A stretch of DNA of 64,000 bases from Sphingobium sp. DEHP117. GTDB taxonomy: Bacteria; Pseudomonadota; Alphaproteobacteria; Sphingomonadales; Sphingomonadaceae. Shown here piece after piece: positions 45,045 through 54,069 of the stretch (its first letter is position 1; each line of letters opens with the position of its first letter). The stretch lies in NCBI RefSeq assembly GCF_030867385.1, contig NZ_JAPFBJ010000001.1, positions 124,001-188,000 of the forward strand, given 5' to 3'. The notes beneath the pieces are model-generated. The model ran no database searches. It worked only from the letters and a program-made list of their open reading frames with translations, and was not told where the DNA came from. Made by a program: the position numbers and the translations under genes.

Positions 45045-47693
45045 ATGTCTTTAGCTCCCGCCTGGATATGGCGGCTACTGAGCCTGTGTCTGGCGTTTAC
45101 CCTGTTGATGGGTAGTTGCCGGGCGATGGCTCGGACGCCCGATGCCGACGATGCCGTGCTGTTTGATGTACGGCTCGGCGACCTGCGCCTGGGCAACGGT
45201 ATACGCGGCTATGCCTTGGCGGACGGATACTGCGTCGATTTCGAGGACATTGCCTCCGCGCTTGACGTCGCGGTGCGGATCGATCCCGGCAGGCGTCACG
45301 CATCGGGCTGGGTGTTCGACGAATCCTATTTGTTGTCGATCGATCGGGATGCGGGCAGCGTTCGTCATGCCGGGCAGACCATGGCGCTGTCTCCCAAAAC
45401 AATCACCGACGCCGACGGCGGCTGGTGCGTGGAAACGCGCGCGCTGGCACGGTGGTTCGGCATTGAACTGAACCCAGACCCTCTCAACGCGGTCCTGCAT
45501 GTGCGGTCGGAGCGCATTCTGCCCGTTCAGGAAGCCATTGAGCGAAAGGCGCGGGCCGAACGAATTTCCGGACAATCGGAAGCCGACGCGACCGCTGATC
45601 TGCGCCGTATCCTGATGCCCTATCGGCTATGGCGCACGCCGAGCGCGGATGTTACCGCCGGCCTGGCGCGAGCGGATGGCCATCGATCGGCACGATACGA
45701 GGTCTTTGCGGCTGGCGAGGTCGCGTGGATGTCTGCCGAGAGCAGGATCGCGTCGAACTCCCGCGGGAAACCGAGCGAATGGCGCAGCTTGTTCTATCGC
45801 AATGATCCCGACGCGCAGTTGCTCGGCCCGCTGAAGGCCACCAGCCTTTCGCTGGGCGATGTCAACAGCTCCGGAACGCCCCTCGTCTCGCTCAACAAGC
45901 TGGGCAGGGGCATCGCCGTTTCCAACAGGCCACTCAATCAAAGCACCCGCTTCAATGCCATCACTCTGCGAGGCGATCTGCCCCAAGGTTGGGAAGTGGA
46001 ACTCTACCGCAATGGCGAACTGCTGGCCGTGTCTGGCAGGGAGAGTGCAGGCCGCTATCTTTTTGCCGATATCCCCTTGTTATATGGAAGTAATTTTTTC
46101 GAGGTGGTGCGCTACGGTCCGCAGGGTCAGATCCGCAGGGAAAGGATCGTTCATGAAGTGAGGGGCAATGCCGTGCCACCGGGGAAATTACGGTGGTGGA
46201 CCAGTACACATCAGGACGACCGAGATCTGATCACGCTGACGCGACGGCCCAACATCGGAGGGCGATGGCGCTATGGGGGAGGGGTCGAATATGGCCTGGA
46301 CCTGAGGACGTCACTCGCCGCCAATATCCAGTCGCTGGTGTTGGACGATGTACGGCGTACGTATATGCAAAGCGAATTGCGCCGCGCCTTCGGCGCTTTT
46401 GGCGTTTCTGTGATCGGCGCGGCGGAACGAAAGAAGGGCAAGGCTGCGCAGTTTGCGGTTCTGGGAAGCCTGGGCGGCTTTCGGCTGGACGCGAGCGCCA
46501 TCGTCAACCGCGCGCTGCATTCCGAAGAAACGGAGGAGACGACCCGGCGCAGCCAGCGGATTTCCATCGAACGCGCAGTGCGTCTCGGCAGGCTGTTGCT
46601 GCCAATACATTTCGACCTTGCGGAGCTGAAATCCGTCAGTGGCGCGCGCAACCGGATATGGGGAGGGCGGGCCTCCTATTCCGGCCGGAGACTCTCACTT
46701 ACGATGCAGGCCCGCGCCGTCCAGAGCAAGGCGCCGCAAGAGCCATATGGTCCCCTCGATACCAATGTTTCGCTTTTTGCCAGCGCCCGCCTCAAGGCCG
46801 TGACCGTGCGGGGTGAACTGGACTATCATTGGGGCGAAGGCATTCAGACCACCCGCCTGTCTGGCGAGTGGGCGCTGGACGAACGCCGCCAGCTGGCAGC
46901 CGAGGCCGCCTATGCTTGGCGCGAGCAGCGGGTATCCTTCCGCGCGGCCTATACCCAACAGTTTGATAAAATTGGGATTTCAGCCAATGCGGGGGTCACC
47001 GGAAAGTCCGGGTTTTCCGGAGGGATCGAGCTGATCTTCAGCATCGGCAGGCGTGGCGGATGTGCGAAGGGCGGCCTGCTTTCTTCCAGTCGAATTGCGT
47101 CCAACGGATCGCTTGCCGTTACTGTGTTTCGAGATGACAATGCGGACGGGGTGCAGGACGATGGCGAACCGAACATGCCCGGCGTAGGAATTCTGCTTGC
47201 GAAGCAGCGGGTTCCGGCACCAGAGGGTAATCGCTCCGGCCCCTCATACATTTCCGGGCTGGCGTCGAGCCAGCCGGTCAGCGTTGGCATAGACACTGCG
47301 ACATTGGTGGATCCTATGTTGGATCCGGCGGAAAAGGCGGTGAGGGTGGTGCCGCGCAAAGGGCTTACATCCGCAGTCAAACTCGCTGTGGTGCCGACCG
47401 GTATCATCGAGGGAAAACTGACCGATATGGACTTGAACGCGGCACCGCGCATCCCGGTCGCGCTGGTCGACGACAAGGGTAAGGAGATCGCGCGCACCGT
47501 TTCGGAATTCGACGGCAGCTTCCTGTTCGAGCGTATCCGTTATGGCCACTACAGGCTGAAAATAGACGCGGTTGGTGTCATATTGGCGAGCGGTACGCGG
47601 CCGGACGCTATCGTTCTTGATGGTCAGAAGCGCGATATCCGCATGGGAGCGCTCAAGCTTCTACGCAGCCCTGTGCGCCTCAGCAGTCGATAG
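45045..47693 (+). CDS. Outer membrane usher-like protein
   Basis: This 882-residue protein starts with a signal-like hydrophobic stretch (LLSLCLAFTLLMG). An N-terminal region is followed by beta-barrel-like sequence with alternating charged and aromatic strands (FNAITLRGDLPQGWEVELYRNGELL), and a C-terminal SdrD-like/carboxypeptidase-regulatory-type segment (VFRDDNADGVQDDGEP) that probably folds as beta domains. The layout resembles ushers of CS1/alternative-type chaperone pathways, which assemble subunits at the outer membrane. The 66-base gap after the chaperone suggests one operon. Confidence 0.82.
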   Translation: MSLAPAWIWRLLSLCLAFTLLMGSCRAMARTPDADDAVLFDVRLGDLRLGNGIRGYALADGYCVDFEDIASALDVAVRIDPGRRHASGWVFDESYLLSIDRDAGSVRHAGQTMALSPKTITDADGGWCVETRALARWFGIELNPDPLNAVLHVRSERILPVQEAIERKARAERISGQSEADATADLRRILMPYRLWRTPSADVTAGLARADGHRSARYEVFAAGEVAWMSAESRIASNSRGKPSEWRSLFYRNDPDAQLLGPLKATSLSLGDVNSSGTPLVSLNKLGRGIAVSNRPLNQSTRFNAITLRGDLPQGWEVELYRNGELLAVSGRESAGRYLFADIPLLYGSNFFEVVRYGPQGQIRRERIVHEVRGNAVPPGKLRWWTSTHQDDRDLITLTRRPNIGGRWRYGGGVEYGLDLRTSLAANIQSLVLDDVRRTYMQSELRRAFGAFGVSVIGAAERKKGKAAQFAVLGSLGGFRLDASAIVNRALHSEETEETTRRSQRISIERAVRLGRLLLPIHFDLAELKSVSGARNRIWGGRASYSGRRLSLTMQARAVQSKAPQEPYGPLDTNVSLFASARLKAVTVRGELDYHWGEGIQTTRLSGEWALDERRQLAAEAAYAWREQRVSFRAAYTQQFDKIGISANAGVTGKSGFSGGIELIFSIGRRGGCAKGGLLSSSRIASNGSLAVTVFRDDNADGVQDDGEPNMPGVGILLAKQRVPAPEGNRSGPSYISGLASSQPVSVGIDTATLVDPMLDPAEKAVRVVPRKGLTSAVKLAVVPTGIIEGKLTDMDLNAAPRIPVALVDDKGKEIARTVSEFDGSFLFERIRYGHYRLKIDAVGVILASGTRPDAIVLDGQKRDIRMGALKLLRSPVRLSSR

Positions 47694-47699
47694 CTTTCC

Positions 47700-48539
47700 T
47701 TAGCGTGCCTGCATTCCGAAGACGCGCTTGAGCGTGCGCTGCATCTGCATGATCGTGGAAAAGCCGGCCCCGGTGGCTGCCGTCTCCAGGCTGGCGCCCC
47801 TGCGCAACAAATCCTGAGCCCTTTCCGCTCGTGCCTGTGCTACGTCGCGCATCGGCGTTCGTCCGGTGGCATCCTTGTAGGCGCGGATGAAGTGAAACCG
47901 GCTCAAACCCACGAGGTTCGCCAGATCCTCAAGCCGCAGATCTGAATTGAGGTGCCCTGCCATATAGTCGCGTACCAGCCGAACCTTGGTCGGAGCGAGG
48001 CTGGCGGAAGGGCGCGGTGTGGGCCGCGCATCTGCGAAAAGTTCGAGCATCAGCAGGTCGCTCAACGCCTCGGCAATGAGCGCGTCACCCGCTTCGCCAT
48101 TCAAGATCCTCCGCTTAAGCTTCGCCATTGTGTGCTCCGCCTCTGCTGAGCGAAAATAGACACGCGGTTCGCGCCAATCGGTCTTTGCCCGCAATGGCTC
48201 GGGAAGGGCGTGGTTCTCTATATAAAGCGCGGTAACGGACTGGGCTCTGTCCTCTGTGTGGCACCAACCCTTCGCCTCCGTGCCTGGCGGGAAATAGGTT
48301 ATCAGCCCCCTCAAATCCATTTGCTGTATGTTTGCACCGCCCTCAACGAAGAATTCCCCATCCTTCAGGACGAGATCGTGCAGGGCGATGTAATGCACCC
48401 CTCCGGAAACAGTAAATTCATAGGCTGTCTGCCGCGGTATTCGGATATGTTCTATCGTAATGCCTGATGCGGGCAATATCGCCCTGCGAAGGGGGCGATC
48501 TTCATTGACGTAGAAATCCAAGGACTGCGCTGCCGTCAT
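47700..48539 (-). CDS. AraC-family transcriptional regulator
   Basis: This 279-residue protein has a C-terminal double helix-turn-helix of AraC type (LVRDYMAGHLNSDLRLEDLA near residue 185, then MRDVAQARAERAQDLL). The N-terminal half is a cupin-like sensing domain (ITIEHIRIPRQ ... YIALHDLVLKDGEFFVEGG). It lies convergent to the usher gene, seven bases after its stop, and might regulate the pilus-like locus, but no target site is known. Confidence 0.9.
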   Translation of the reverse strand: MTAAQSLDFYVNEDRPLRRAILPASGITIEHIRIPRQTAYEFTVSGGVHYIALHDLVLKDGEFFVEGGANIQQMDLRGLITYFPPGTEAKGWCHTEDRAQSVTALYIENHALPEPLRAKTDWREPRVYFRSAEAEHTMAKLKRRILNGEAGDALIAEALSDLLMLELFADARPTPRPSASLAPTKVRLVRDYMAGHLNSDLRLEDLANLVGLSRFHFIRAYKDATGRTPMRDVAQARAERAQDLLRRGASLETAATGAGFSTIMQMQRTLKRVFGMQAR

Positions 48540-48700
48540 CTATAGCCCTTTAACCTAAACCTTTATTATGTAGCCCGAAATTTCGTCGCAACAGGCATTT
48601 GCGACGAATAAGCGGCGTGTGAAATCTACAGAAATTGCCAAATGTGGCAAGTTGCTGGCGGGGGCGACGATAGAGAAGGCTCTGCCCAAACGGTGGGTGT

Positions 48701-48903
48701 GTGCTGGTAGCGGAGGAGGGGTGCGACTGCGCAGTGCTGGGCGTCAATCCGGGCACCGAAGCAGTCGATCAGCTCGGTGCAGCGTTGCAGGGTGTGGGCA
48801 AGCCGCTCGGAATGATCCCCGGCTACTCCTCTGCGCAATAACCGGCCCTGCAGAAAGGCGCGTCTTCAGTCGGCAAGCCGGTCACCATCGCTGCGGTGAG
48901 GGG
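48701..48903 (+). pseudogene. Decayed response-regulator receiver remnant
   Basis: The plus strand reads EEGCDCAVLGVNPGTEAV then LGAALQGVGKPLGMIPGYS, resembling the central part of CheY-like receivers (CDLAVLDVNLGGE ... GIPVVFITGYG). The TAA at 48839-48841 interrupts it, and in the same frame after the stop comes ALQKGASSVGKPVTIAA, resembling the conserved Lys-Pro end of the domain. The N-terminal strand with the acidic pocket is missing. I read it as a truncated, stop-containing relic. Similarity is by eye only. Confidence 0.4.
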
Positions 48904-48934
48904 GTGGCATCGCATGGCCCCTCAGGGTCTCAAT

Positions 48935-49714
48935 TTAGTCCTCGCCGCTTCCCGGTTCGGCCATCTTGCGATGCTGTTCGGCCAGCACGGATTGCGGGAT
49001 GACACCTGACGCAGCCACCTGCAACTTGTTGGAAATGCCGGAGACGATATGCCCTTTGCCCTCAAGCAGAGCATTCCATCCATCCCGCGCGACCTTGGCA
49101 GGGTCGGCTTTTGCATCCTGACCGACCTTGGTATCCAGCATCCCCGCCCGTGCGAAAAATTCGGTCTCGGTCGCGCCGGGCATCAAGGTAGTCAAGGTGA
49201 CCCCTTCTACATCCTTCAGCTCGTTGCGCAGCGCCTCAGTGAAATTATCGACGAACGCCTTTGTGGCATTGTAGACGGCGTTGAAGCTGCCCGGGATGTA
49301 GCCGGCGATGGACCCGGTGACCAGTACCTTGCCCTGATTGCGCGCAACCATGTCGCGCAACACCTTTTGGAGCAGATAGACCGTGCCGGTCACATTGGTG
49401 TCGATGGAGCGACGCCATTTCTGGACATCCTGATCGAGGAAGGCGCCGCCCGTTCCCACACCGGCGTTGGCACACAAAACATCGATCGGCTGGCCGTTGG
49501 TGGCTGCCAGCAGCCGGTCCACGCCCTGAAACGTCGAAAGGTCTGCCTCGATGGATTGCACGTTCACGCCGTGCCTGTCCAGATCTTGCGCCGCCGCATC
49601 GATCAGCGGTTCGTCGGCTGCTATCAGCAGATCATAGCCATCGCGCGCGGCGATGTGCGCCAGCTCGAAACCAATGCCGGTAGAGGCTCCTGTGATGATG
49701 GCGAGCTTGGTCAT
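48935..49714 (-). CDS. Short-chain dehydrogenase/reductase
   Basis: This 259-residue SDR protein has TGASTGIG at residues 8-15, the catalytic Ser in TGSIAGYIPG, and Tyr/Lys in YNATK near residue 152. AGGACCG lies upstream of the ATG. It is an NAD(P)-dependent oxidoreductase of unknown substrate. It lies alone, 197 bases before a response regulator. Confidence 0.9.
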   Translation of the reverse strand: MTKLAIITGASTGIGFELAHIAARDGYDLLIAADEPLIDAAAQDLDRHGVNVQSIEADLSTFQGVDRLLAATNGQPIDVLCANAGVGTGGAFLDQDVQKWRRSIDTNVTGTVYLLQKVLRDMVARNQGKVLVTGSIAGYIPGSFNAVYNATKAFVDNFTEALRNELKDVEGVTLTTLMPGATETEFFARAGMLDTKVGQDAKADPAKVARDGWNALLEGKGHIVSGISNKLQVAASGVIPQSVLAEQHRKMAEPGSGED

Positions 49715-49911
49715 GATAGATCGGTCCTTATGGTCAAACGCCCAACTTGCTCACATCGTGTTCGACGCCGGAGAGGACATGCTGACTATTGATGGCGGAG
49801 GTTTGCGCCGCCTTGATGACCGAACGGTCGGGCAGGCGGAATGTGCCGCGCCCACTACTCCGCTGTCCGCAAACGCCGCCCGTATCGTCGCCTGGGATAC
49901 CAGGCACAAGG

Positions 49912-50277
49912 CTATCCCTTGGTTTGACCGCCCAATTGCTCAACGGCGTCGAGGATTGTGTCCAGCCGATAGGGCTTGTCCAGCACCAGATCGAACAGGT
50001 CTTGGCGATCGCGCGCGATCGCGCCCTGCGCGCCGCTGACCAGCAGGATGGGAAGTTTGCGCAGCTGCGTATCCGCCTTCAGCGCTTCCGCCAGCTCAAG
50101 GCCGGTCATGAGCGGCATCATAAAATCGGTGATGACGAGATCGGGGGTCTGCTCTCGGATCAGCTGGAGCGCGGCGGCCCCGTGCGCGGCAGCGCGCACC
50201 TGATGGCCTGCCTCTTCCAGGCTGACGACCAGCATATCGGCTATGAGGAACTCGTCTTCAACGACGACGATGTTCAT
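49912..50277 (-). CDS. Single-domain response regulator (CheY-like)
   Basis: The product is 121 residues from the ATG at 50277; the start gives the usual acidic opening VVVEDE. Phospho-acceptor Asp51 lies in ITDFMMP, the Ser of LLVSGAQ is the Thr/Ser switch position, and Lys101 lies in LDKPYR. There is no output domain. It follows the KaiC-like gene after 37 bases on the same strand, and the hybrid kinase lies just beyond, so they probably form one signalling module. Confidence 0.93.
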   Translation of the reverse strand: MNIVVVEDEFLIADMLVVSLEEAGHQVRAAAHGAAALQLIREQTPDLVITDFMMPLMTGLELAEALKADTQLRKLPILLVSGAQGAIARDRQDLFDLVLDKPYRLDTILDAVEQLGGQTKG

Positions 50278-50314
50278 ACCCACGGCTCCTGACGACCAAG
50301 GCGGATATGCCGCT

Positions 50315-51757
50315 TCAAGAGGTGAGAGGCCCTGCGAGGCCGGTCGAAACACCTGTCGCCGGCTCGAACGGCCCGCAAATAGCGAGGCCATTGCCATCGA
50401 TTATCACCTCCTGCGCTGCGGCGTCACAGGAGCGGTCCCGCACTTTGAGGACCGACAGCAAGCGCCGGTATTGAGAGCGGAACTCGACATGGCGCATCAT
50501 GATGAGATTGTCGAGCAGGCTGGAGATTTCCGGCCCGGGAGCAGCCACTTCTTTCGCGAAAAGATCGCGCTGTTCCCAGGTGCCGACGGTCGTTACATTG
50601 CGGGCGCGCAACTCGTTGGTCAGCGCCGCGAAAAATTCCACCAGCCGGGGAGGGTGGACTGCCGCGCGCTCGAACCCGCCCAGTGAGTCCACGAACAGCC
50701 GCTTCACGCCGCGCGCCGAAACTGCGTCGAGCAACCGATAGGCAAGCTTGTCGAGAAGATTTTCGGTTAAGGGTTGCCACAAAATTTCAAGGTCTCCGTT
50801 GTCTATGGCCCTCGCAAGATCGAGCCCGAGAGCCTTTGCTTTCAGCAGGATACGATCAGGTGTCTCATAAAAGCCGAACAGCAGGCCGGGTTCCGCCGCG
50901 CACGACGCAGCGAGGAAGTTTATTCCGAAGGATGTCTTGCCGCTTCCCGAAGGGCCGACCAGGAGGGTTGTCGACCCCTGGGGTAGTCCACCACCTGTTA
51001 TTCCGTCGAGCCCCTCGATATTGGTGGTGAGCGGTCTTGGATCTGGGAAGTCGTCGACGGAGGGGGTGCCGAACGCGGCCTCTATTCGAGGGAAGAGTGC
51101 GATGCCCTCCCCCGTGATCTCATACTGGTGAAAGCCTCCTAGCGCAGCACTGCCACGCGACTTACGGACGCGGGCGCGGCGGACAGTGCGGACGCCGACC
51201 AGCTCCTCGTGCAGCTCCAGCACGCCGTCGACCATGGTGTGCTCCGGGCTGTTATCCTCCATTCGTGCGCTGGTGAGGAACAGGACGGTGCAGCCCGCGA
51301 AGGCGGCCTGGCTCTGGACCTCCGCCACGAAAGTCTTCACGTCCAGGTCGGTTTTCGCCTGATCCCTGGCGTTCAACAGCCCGTCAAACACGATCAGCGA
51401 GGCTTCCCGCTTTTTGGTTTCCTTCCTCAGCAGGCTGACCACTGCGTGCAGCCCCTCTTTGGAAAGCGTCTGAAACACACTGAGATAGGTGACCTTTTCT
51501 CCCAAATGGCGCTTGTCGAAAAAGGAGAGGGTGGAGAGCGATTGGAACAGCCGGTCATGCGTCTCTGCCAGCAGGGTGATGTAAAGAACTCTCCGGCCGG
51601 ATTGCGCGGTAGCGAAGGCAATCTGGTTGCCGAGGATCGTCTTGCCCGCTCCGGGCTGACCCTGCACGATATAGGATGCCCCTTCCACGAAGCCCCCTCC
51701 CAGGATCCTGTCCAGTCCTGGCATTCCCGTCGACAGCCTCGGAAGCTCTTGGGTCAC
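50315..51757 (-). CDS. KaiC-like two-domain ATPase
   Basis: The product is about 480 residues. The start was set at the GTG at 51757 because GAGG lies five bases upstream; a TTG at 51796 would add 13 residues. It has two RecA/KaiC domains with Walker A motifs GQPGAGKT (33-40) and GPSGSGKT (268-275). The CII region ends with the ISS pair (Ser412-Ser413) at the position of the KaiC phosphosites, and the following LIMMRHVEF stretch matches. The catalytic glutamate pairs read AE and YE rather than EE. KaiC-like proteins of non-cyanobacteria act in signalling with response regulators. No KaiB is nearby. Confidence 0.88.
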   Translation of the reverse strand: MTQELPRLSTGMPGLDRILGGGFVEGASYIVQGQPGAGKTILGNQIAFATAQSGRRVLYITLLAETHDRLFQSLSTLSFFDKRHLGEKVTYLSVFQTLSKEGLHAVVSLLRKETKKREASLIVFDGLLNARDQAKTDLDVKTFVAEVQSQAAFAGCTVLFLTSARMEDNSPEHTMVDGVLELHEELVGVRTVRRARVRKSRGSAALGGFHQYEITGEGIALFPRIEAAFGTPSVDDFPDPRPLTTNIEGLDGITGGGLPQGSTTLLVGPSGSGKTSFGINFLAASCAAEPGLLFGFYETPDRILLKAKALGLDLARAIDNGDLEILWQPLTENLLDKLAYRLLDAVSARGVKRLFVDSLGGFERAAVHPPRLVEFFAALTNELRARNVTTVGTWEQRDLFAKEVAAPGPEISSLLDNLIMMRHVEFRSQYRRLLSVLKVRDRSCDAAAQEVIIDGNGLAICGPFEPATGVSTGLAGPLTS

Positions 51758-51905
51758 TGGCACCTCGTTTAATGTGGGCCGGCTGCGCCAGGCCAATGCA
51801 TATGTCGAAACAGCGGCAGGCGGGCCGCAGTCTCATGTTCCAGTATCGGCAGGGCAGGGTCGATGCAATGCCAACGCGACAATCTGATTTGGATTTCAAG
51901 TACCT

Positions 51906-53930
51906 TCAGCGCCCGACAGCCTTGTTGACCGCATCGAGAAGCTGATCCGAACTGAACGGCTTTGGCAATATGGGAGCCGCAACCCCGGAAGCGGCGAGCG
52001 CCTGCGTGTCGGAAAAGCCCGAGATCACGAGCGCCTTGAGATCGGCGCGTACCGTGTGAGCCTGTCGAAGCATTTCCGCGCCGTTCATGCCCGGCATCGC
52101 AAAGTCGACGATGACGAGGTCGAACGGCTCGGCCGTGAGCGCGGCCAGAGCTGTTGTCCCGCGCGACACCGAGTCGACCGAATGGCCGGCCGCTTCCAAT
52201 AGCCGCGCCGTTGTCGCTCGTACGGCAGGATCGTCATCGACCACGAGCAGCCTCAGCGGAAAATCCTCCAAGAACCGATCGGCCCGCGCAGTCTTGGCAG
52301 GGTCCGGATGGGGGCTCGGACATCCTGGCAGGCGCATCGATACCGTCGTTCCTCTGCCAGGCACACTGTCGATCGTTACGGAGCCGCCAGACTGCTGGGC
52401 CAGGCCGAGCACCTGCGCCAGCCCGAGGCCGGTGCCGCGACCGACCGGCTTGGTGGTGAAGAAGGGTTCGAGCGCCCGCCGCCGGGTCTCTTCGTCCATG
52501 CCTGCGCCTTCGTCATGCATCCGGAAGAGAATGTCGGGCGGGTTGAACCCGTTCTCGTTACTTACTGCCGCTATCGCGAGCCTGATGGTGGCACCGGGCG
52601 GCGACGCGTCGCGTGCATTGAGCGCGAGGTTGAGGAGCGCCAGTTCCAGTTGGTTGGGGTCGCTCGTTACTCCCTGAGCCCGCGGGTCGACCTCCAGTTC
52701 GAACATGTGGTCGCTCGCGAATGCCCGCTCGACCAGAGTGCTGACGTCCTTCGCCAGCGCAGCCACATCGATCGGCACAATCTGCAGCTGTTGACGGCGG
52801 GAGAAAGTGAGGAGCTGGCCGGTCAGCTTGCCCGCGCGCTCGGCCGAGGCCAGGGCGCCCGCTGCCAGCTTGCGCCCACGCTCGTCAAGGCTTTCCCGCC
52901 GGTGCAACATATCGAGCGCGCCGACTATGGGGGTGAGGAGATTGTTGAAGTCATGGGCGATGCCGCCTGTCAGCTGGCCCAGTGCCTCCATCTTCTGCGT
53001 CTGTTGCAGCCGCTCGGTCATCCGCCGTGACGCATTGATCTGGCGCACAGCAGAGCTGATCAACAAACCCGCCAAAACCAGCGATAATAAGCCGGCTGCG
53101 GCGAGCGAGGCGATGAATTTTCTGGTGGGCGCATCGATGTAGTTTGAGCTGAGCGCCACATGCGCGCTCCAGCCGGTCTTGGTCGACCGTGTGAACGCGG
53201 TATAGTTTTCGAACCCTTCAAGCGTGATGCCCCGATAGGTGCCCGCCCGCTTGCCCGAGAATATCGCCTGCCGCAGATAAATGGAACCAAGTGTCCCAAA
53301 GCGACCATCGTTGTCCAGTGTCCGGGCAATAAATCGGCCGTTCGGACCGTTGAAGGCCGAAACCTCGAAAAGCTCTCCACTCGGGGGCAGCAGCTTCAAG
53401 AAAATCGTTGAGTCGGTGAGCAGCGTGAACACATAGGCGTCGCCCGCGCTATCCGTGACGCCCATCTCGAACATCAGGCACAGGCAGCCGCCCCCGCGTG
53501 CGTAACCGACGAAAAGCGGTTTGGAAGAGGTTGCCCCGTCGGCAGTCCGCGTGACACCGTCCGGCTTGATCCCGGCGGAAAGGAGGACCTGACCTTCCTT
53601 CCCAGAGCGGACCTCCAGCCCCCTGATATCGGCGTTGAACGCGGCAAGTTCTACAAACCGCGATGCAAGCCTCTGCCAATCTGCATTTCTGGTCGATTGG
53701 GCGGTGGCAAGCACCTGAAGGACGGTGCCGATCCGCCCTACCTCGCCGTCGGCTGCGACTATCAGCTGTTCGGCTACGGCGGATACTTGCGATTGGGTGG
53801 TTTCCCGTTGCGCCTGCGCGGTGAAACCTACCTGAAAGATAACAAACAGGATCAGCGGCACGAATGCCGCCGACACAATCAGCCATATCGACCGCCGCGA
53901 CGATTGCCCTGTTCCGGTATTTTTGGTCAT
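51906..53930 (-). CDS. Hybrid sensor histidine kinase
   Basis: The product is about 674 residues from the ATG at 53930; a TTG at 53975 is possible but less likely. A membrane segment at residues 14-36 is followed by a large periplasmic sensing region, a second membrane segment near residue 275-297, an H-box GGIAHDFNNLL, an ATPase domain with the DEGAG-type stretch MHDEGAGMDEE and a glycine-rich box, and a C-terminal receiver with phospho-Asp in VIVDFAMPGMNG. It would sense an extracellular cue and pass phosphate to its receiver and perhaps the regulator at 49912-50277. It is the first gene of the group with KaiC. Confidence 0.92.
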   Translation of the reverse strand: MTKNTGTGQSSRRSIWLIVSAAFVPLILFVIFQVGFTAQAQRETTQSQVSAVAEQLIVAADGEVGRIGTVLQVLATAQSTRNADWQRLASRFVELAAFNADIRGLEVRSGKEGQVLLSAGIKPDGVTRTADGATSSKPLFVGYARGGGCLCLMFEMGVTDSAGDAYVFTLLTDSTIFLKLLPPSGELFEVSAFNGPNGRFIARTLDNDGRFGTLGSIYLRQAIFSGKRAGTYRGITLEGFENYTAFTRSTKTGWSAHVALSSNYIDAPTRKFIASLAAAGLLSLVLAGLLISSAVRQINASRRMTERLQQTQKMEALGQLTGGIAHDFNNLLTPIVGALDMLHRRESLDERGRKLAAGALASAERAGKLTGQLLTFSRRQQLQIVPIDVAALAKDVSTLVERAFASDHMFELEVDPRAQGVTSDPNQLELALLNLALNARDASPPGATIRLAIAAVSNENGFNPPDILFRMHDEGAGMDEETRRRALEPFFTTKPVGRGTGLGLAQVLGLAQQSGGSVTIDSVPGRGTTVSMRLPGCPSPHPDPAKTARADRFLEDFPLRLLVVDDDPAVRATTARLLEAAGHSVDSVSRGTTALAALTAEPFDLVIVDFAMPGMNGAEMLRQAHTVRADLKALVISGFSDTQALAASGVAAPILPKPFSSDQLLDAVNKAVGR

Positions 53931-54069
53931 GCTCGTGACCAGCGATAGAAGATCGAAGTGCCTCTGGCGAGGCAATAAAGCAACGATCTCAATAAGCTAT
54001 CGGCCAGCCGACCCTGCTCGGCAGGTCAGCCGCTCCGCGAGCGTTAGGATGCAGGCGCCTTTTGGTGCC

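Noticed and set aside
49734..49943. Small minus-strand frame between the dehydrogenase and the response regulator
   Set aside because: It overlaps the response regulator end and has no recognisable motif; left as non-coding.
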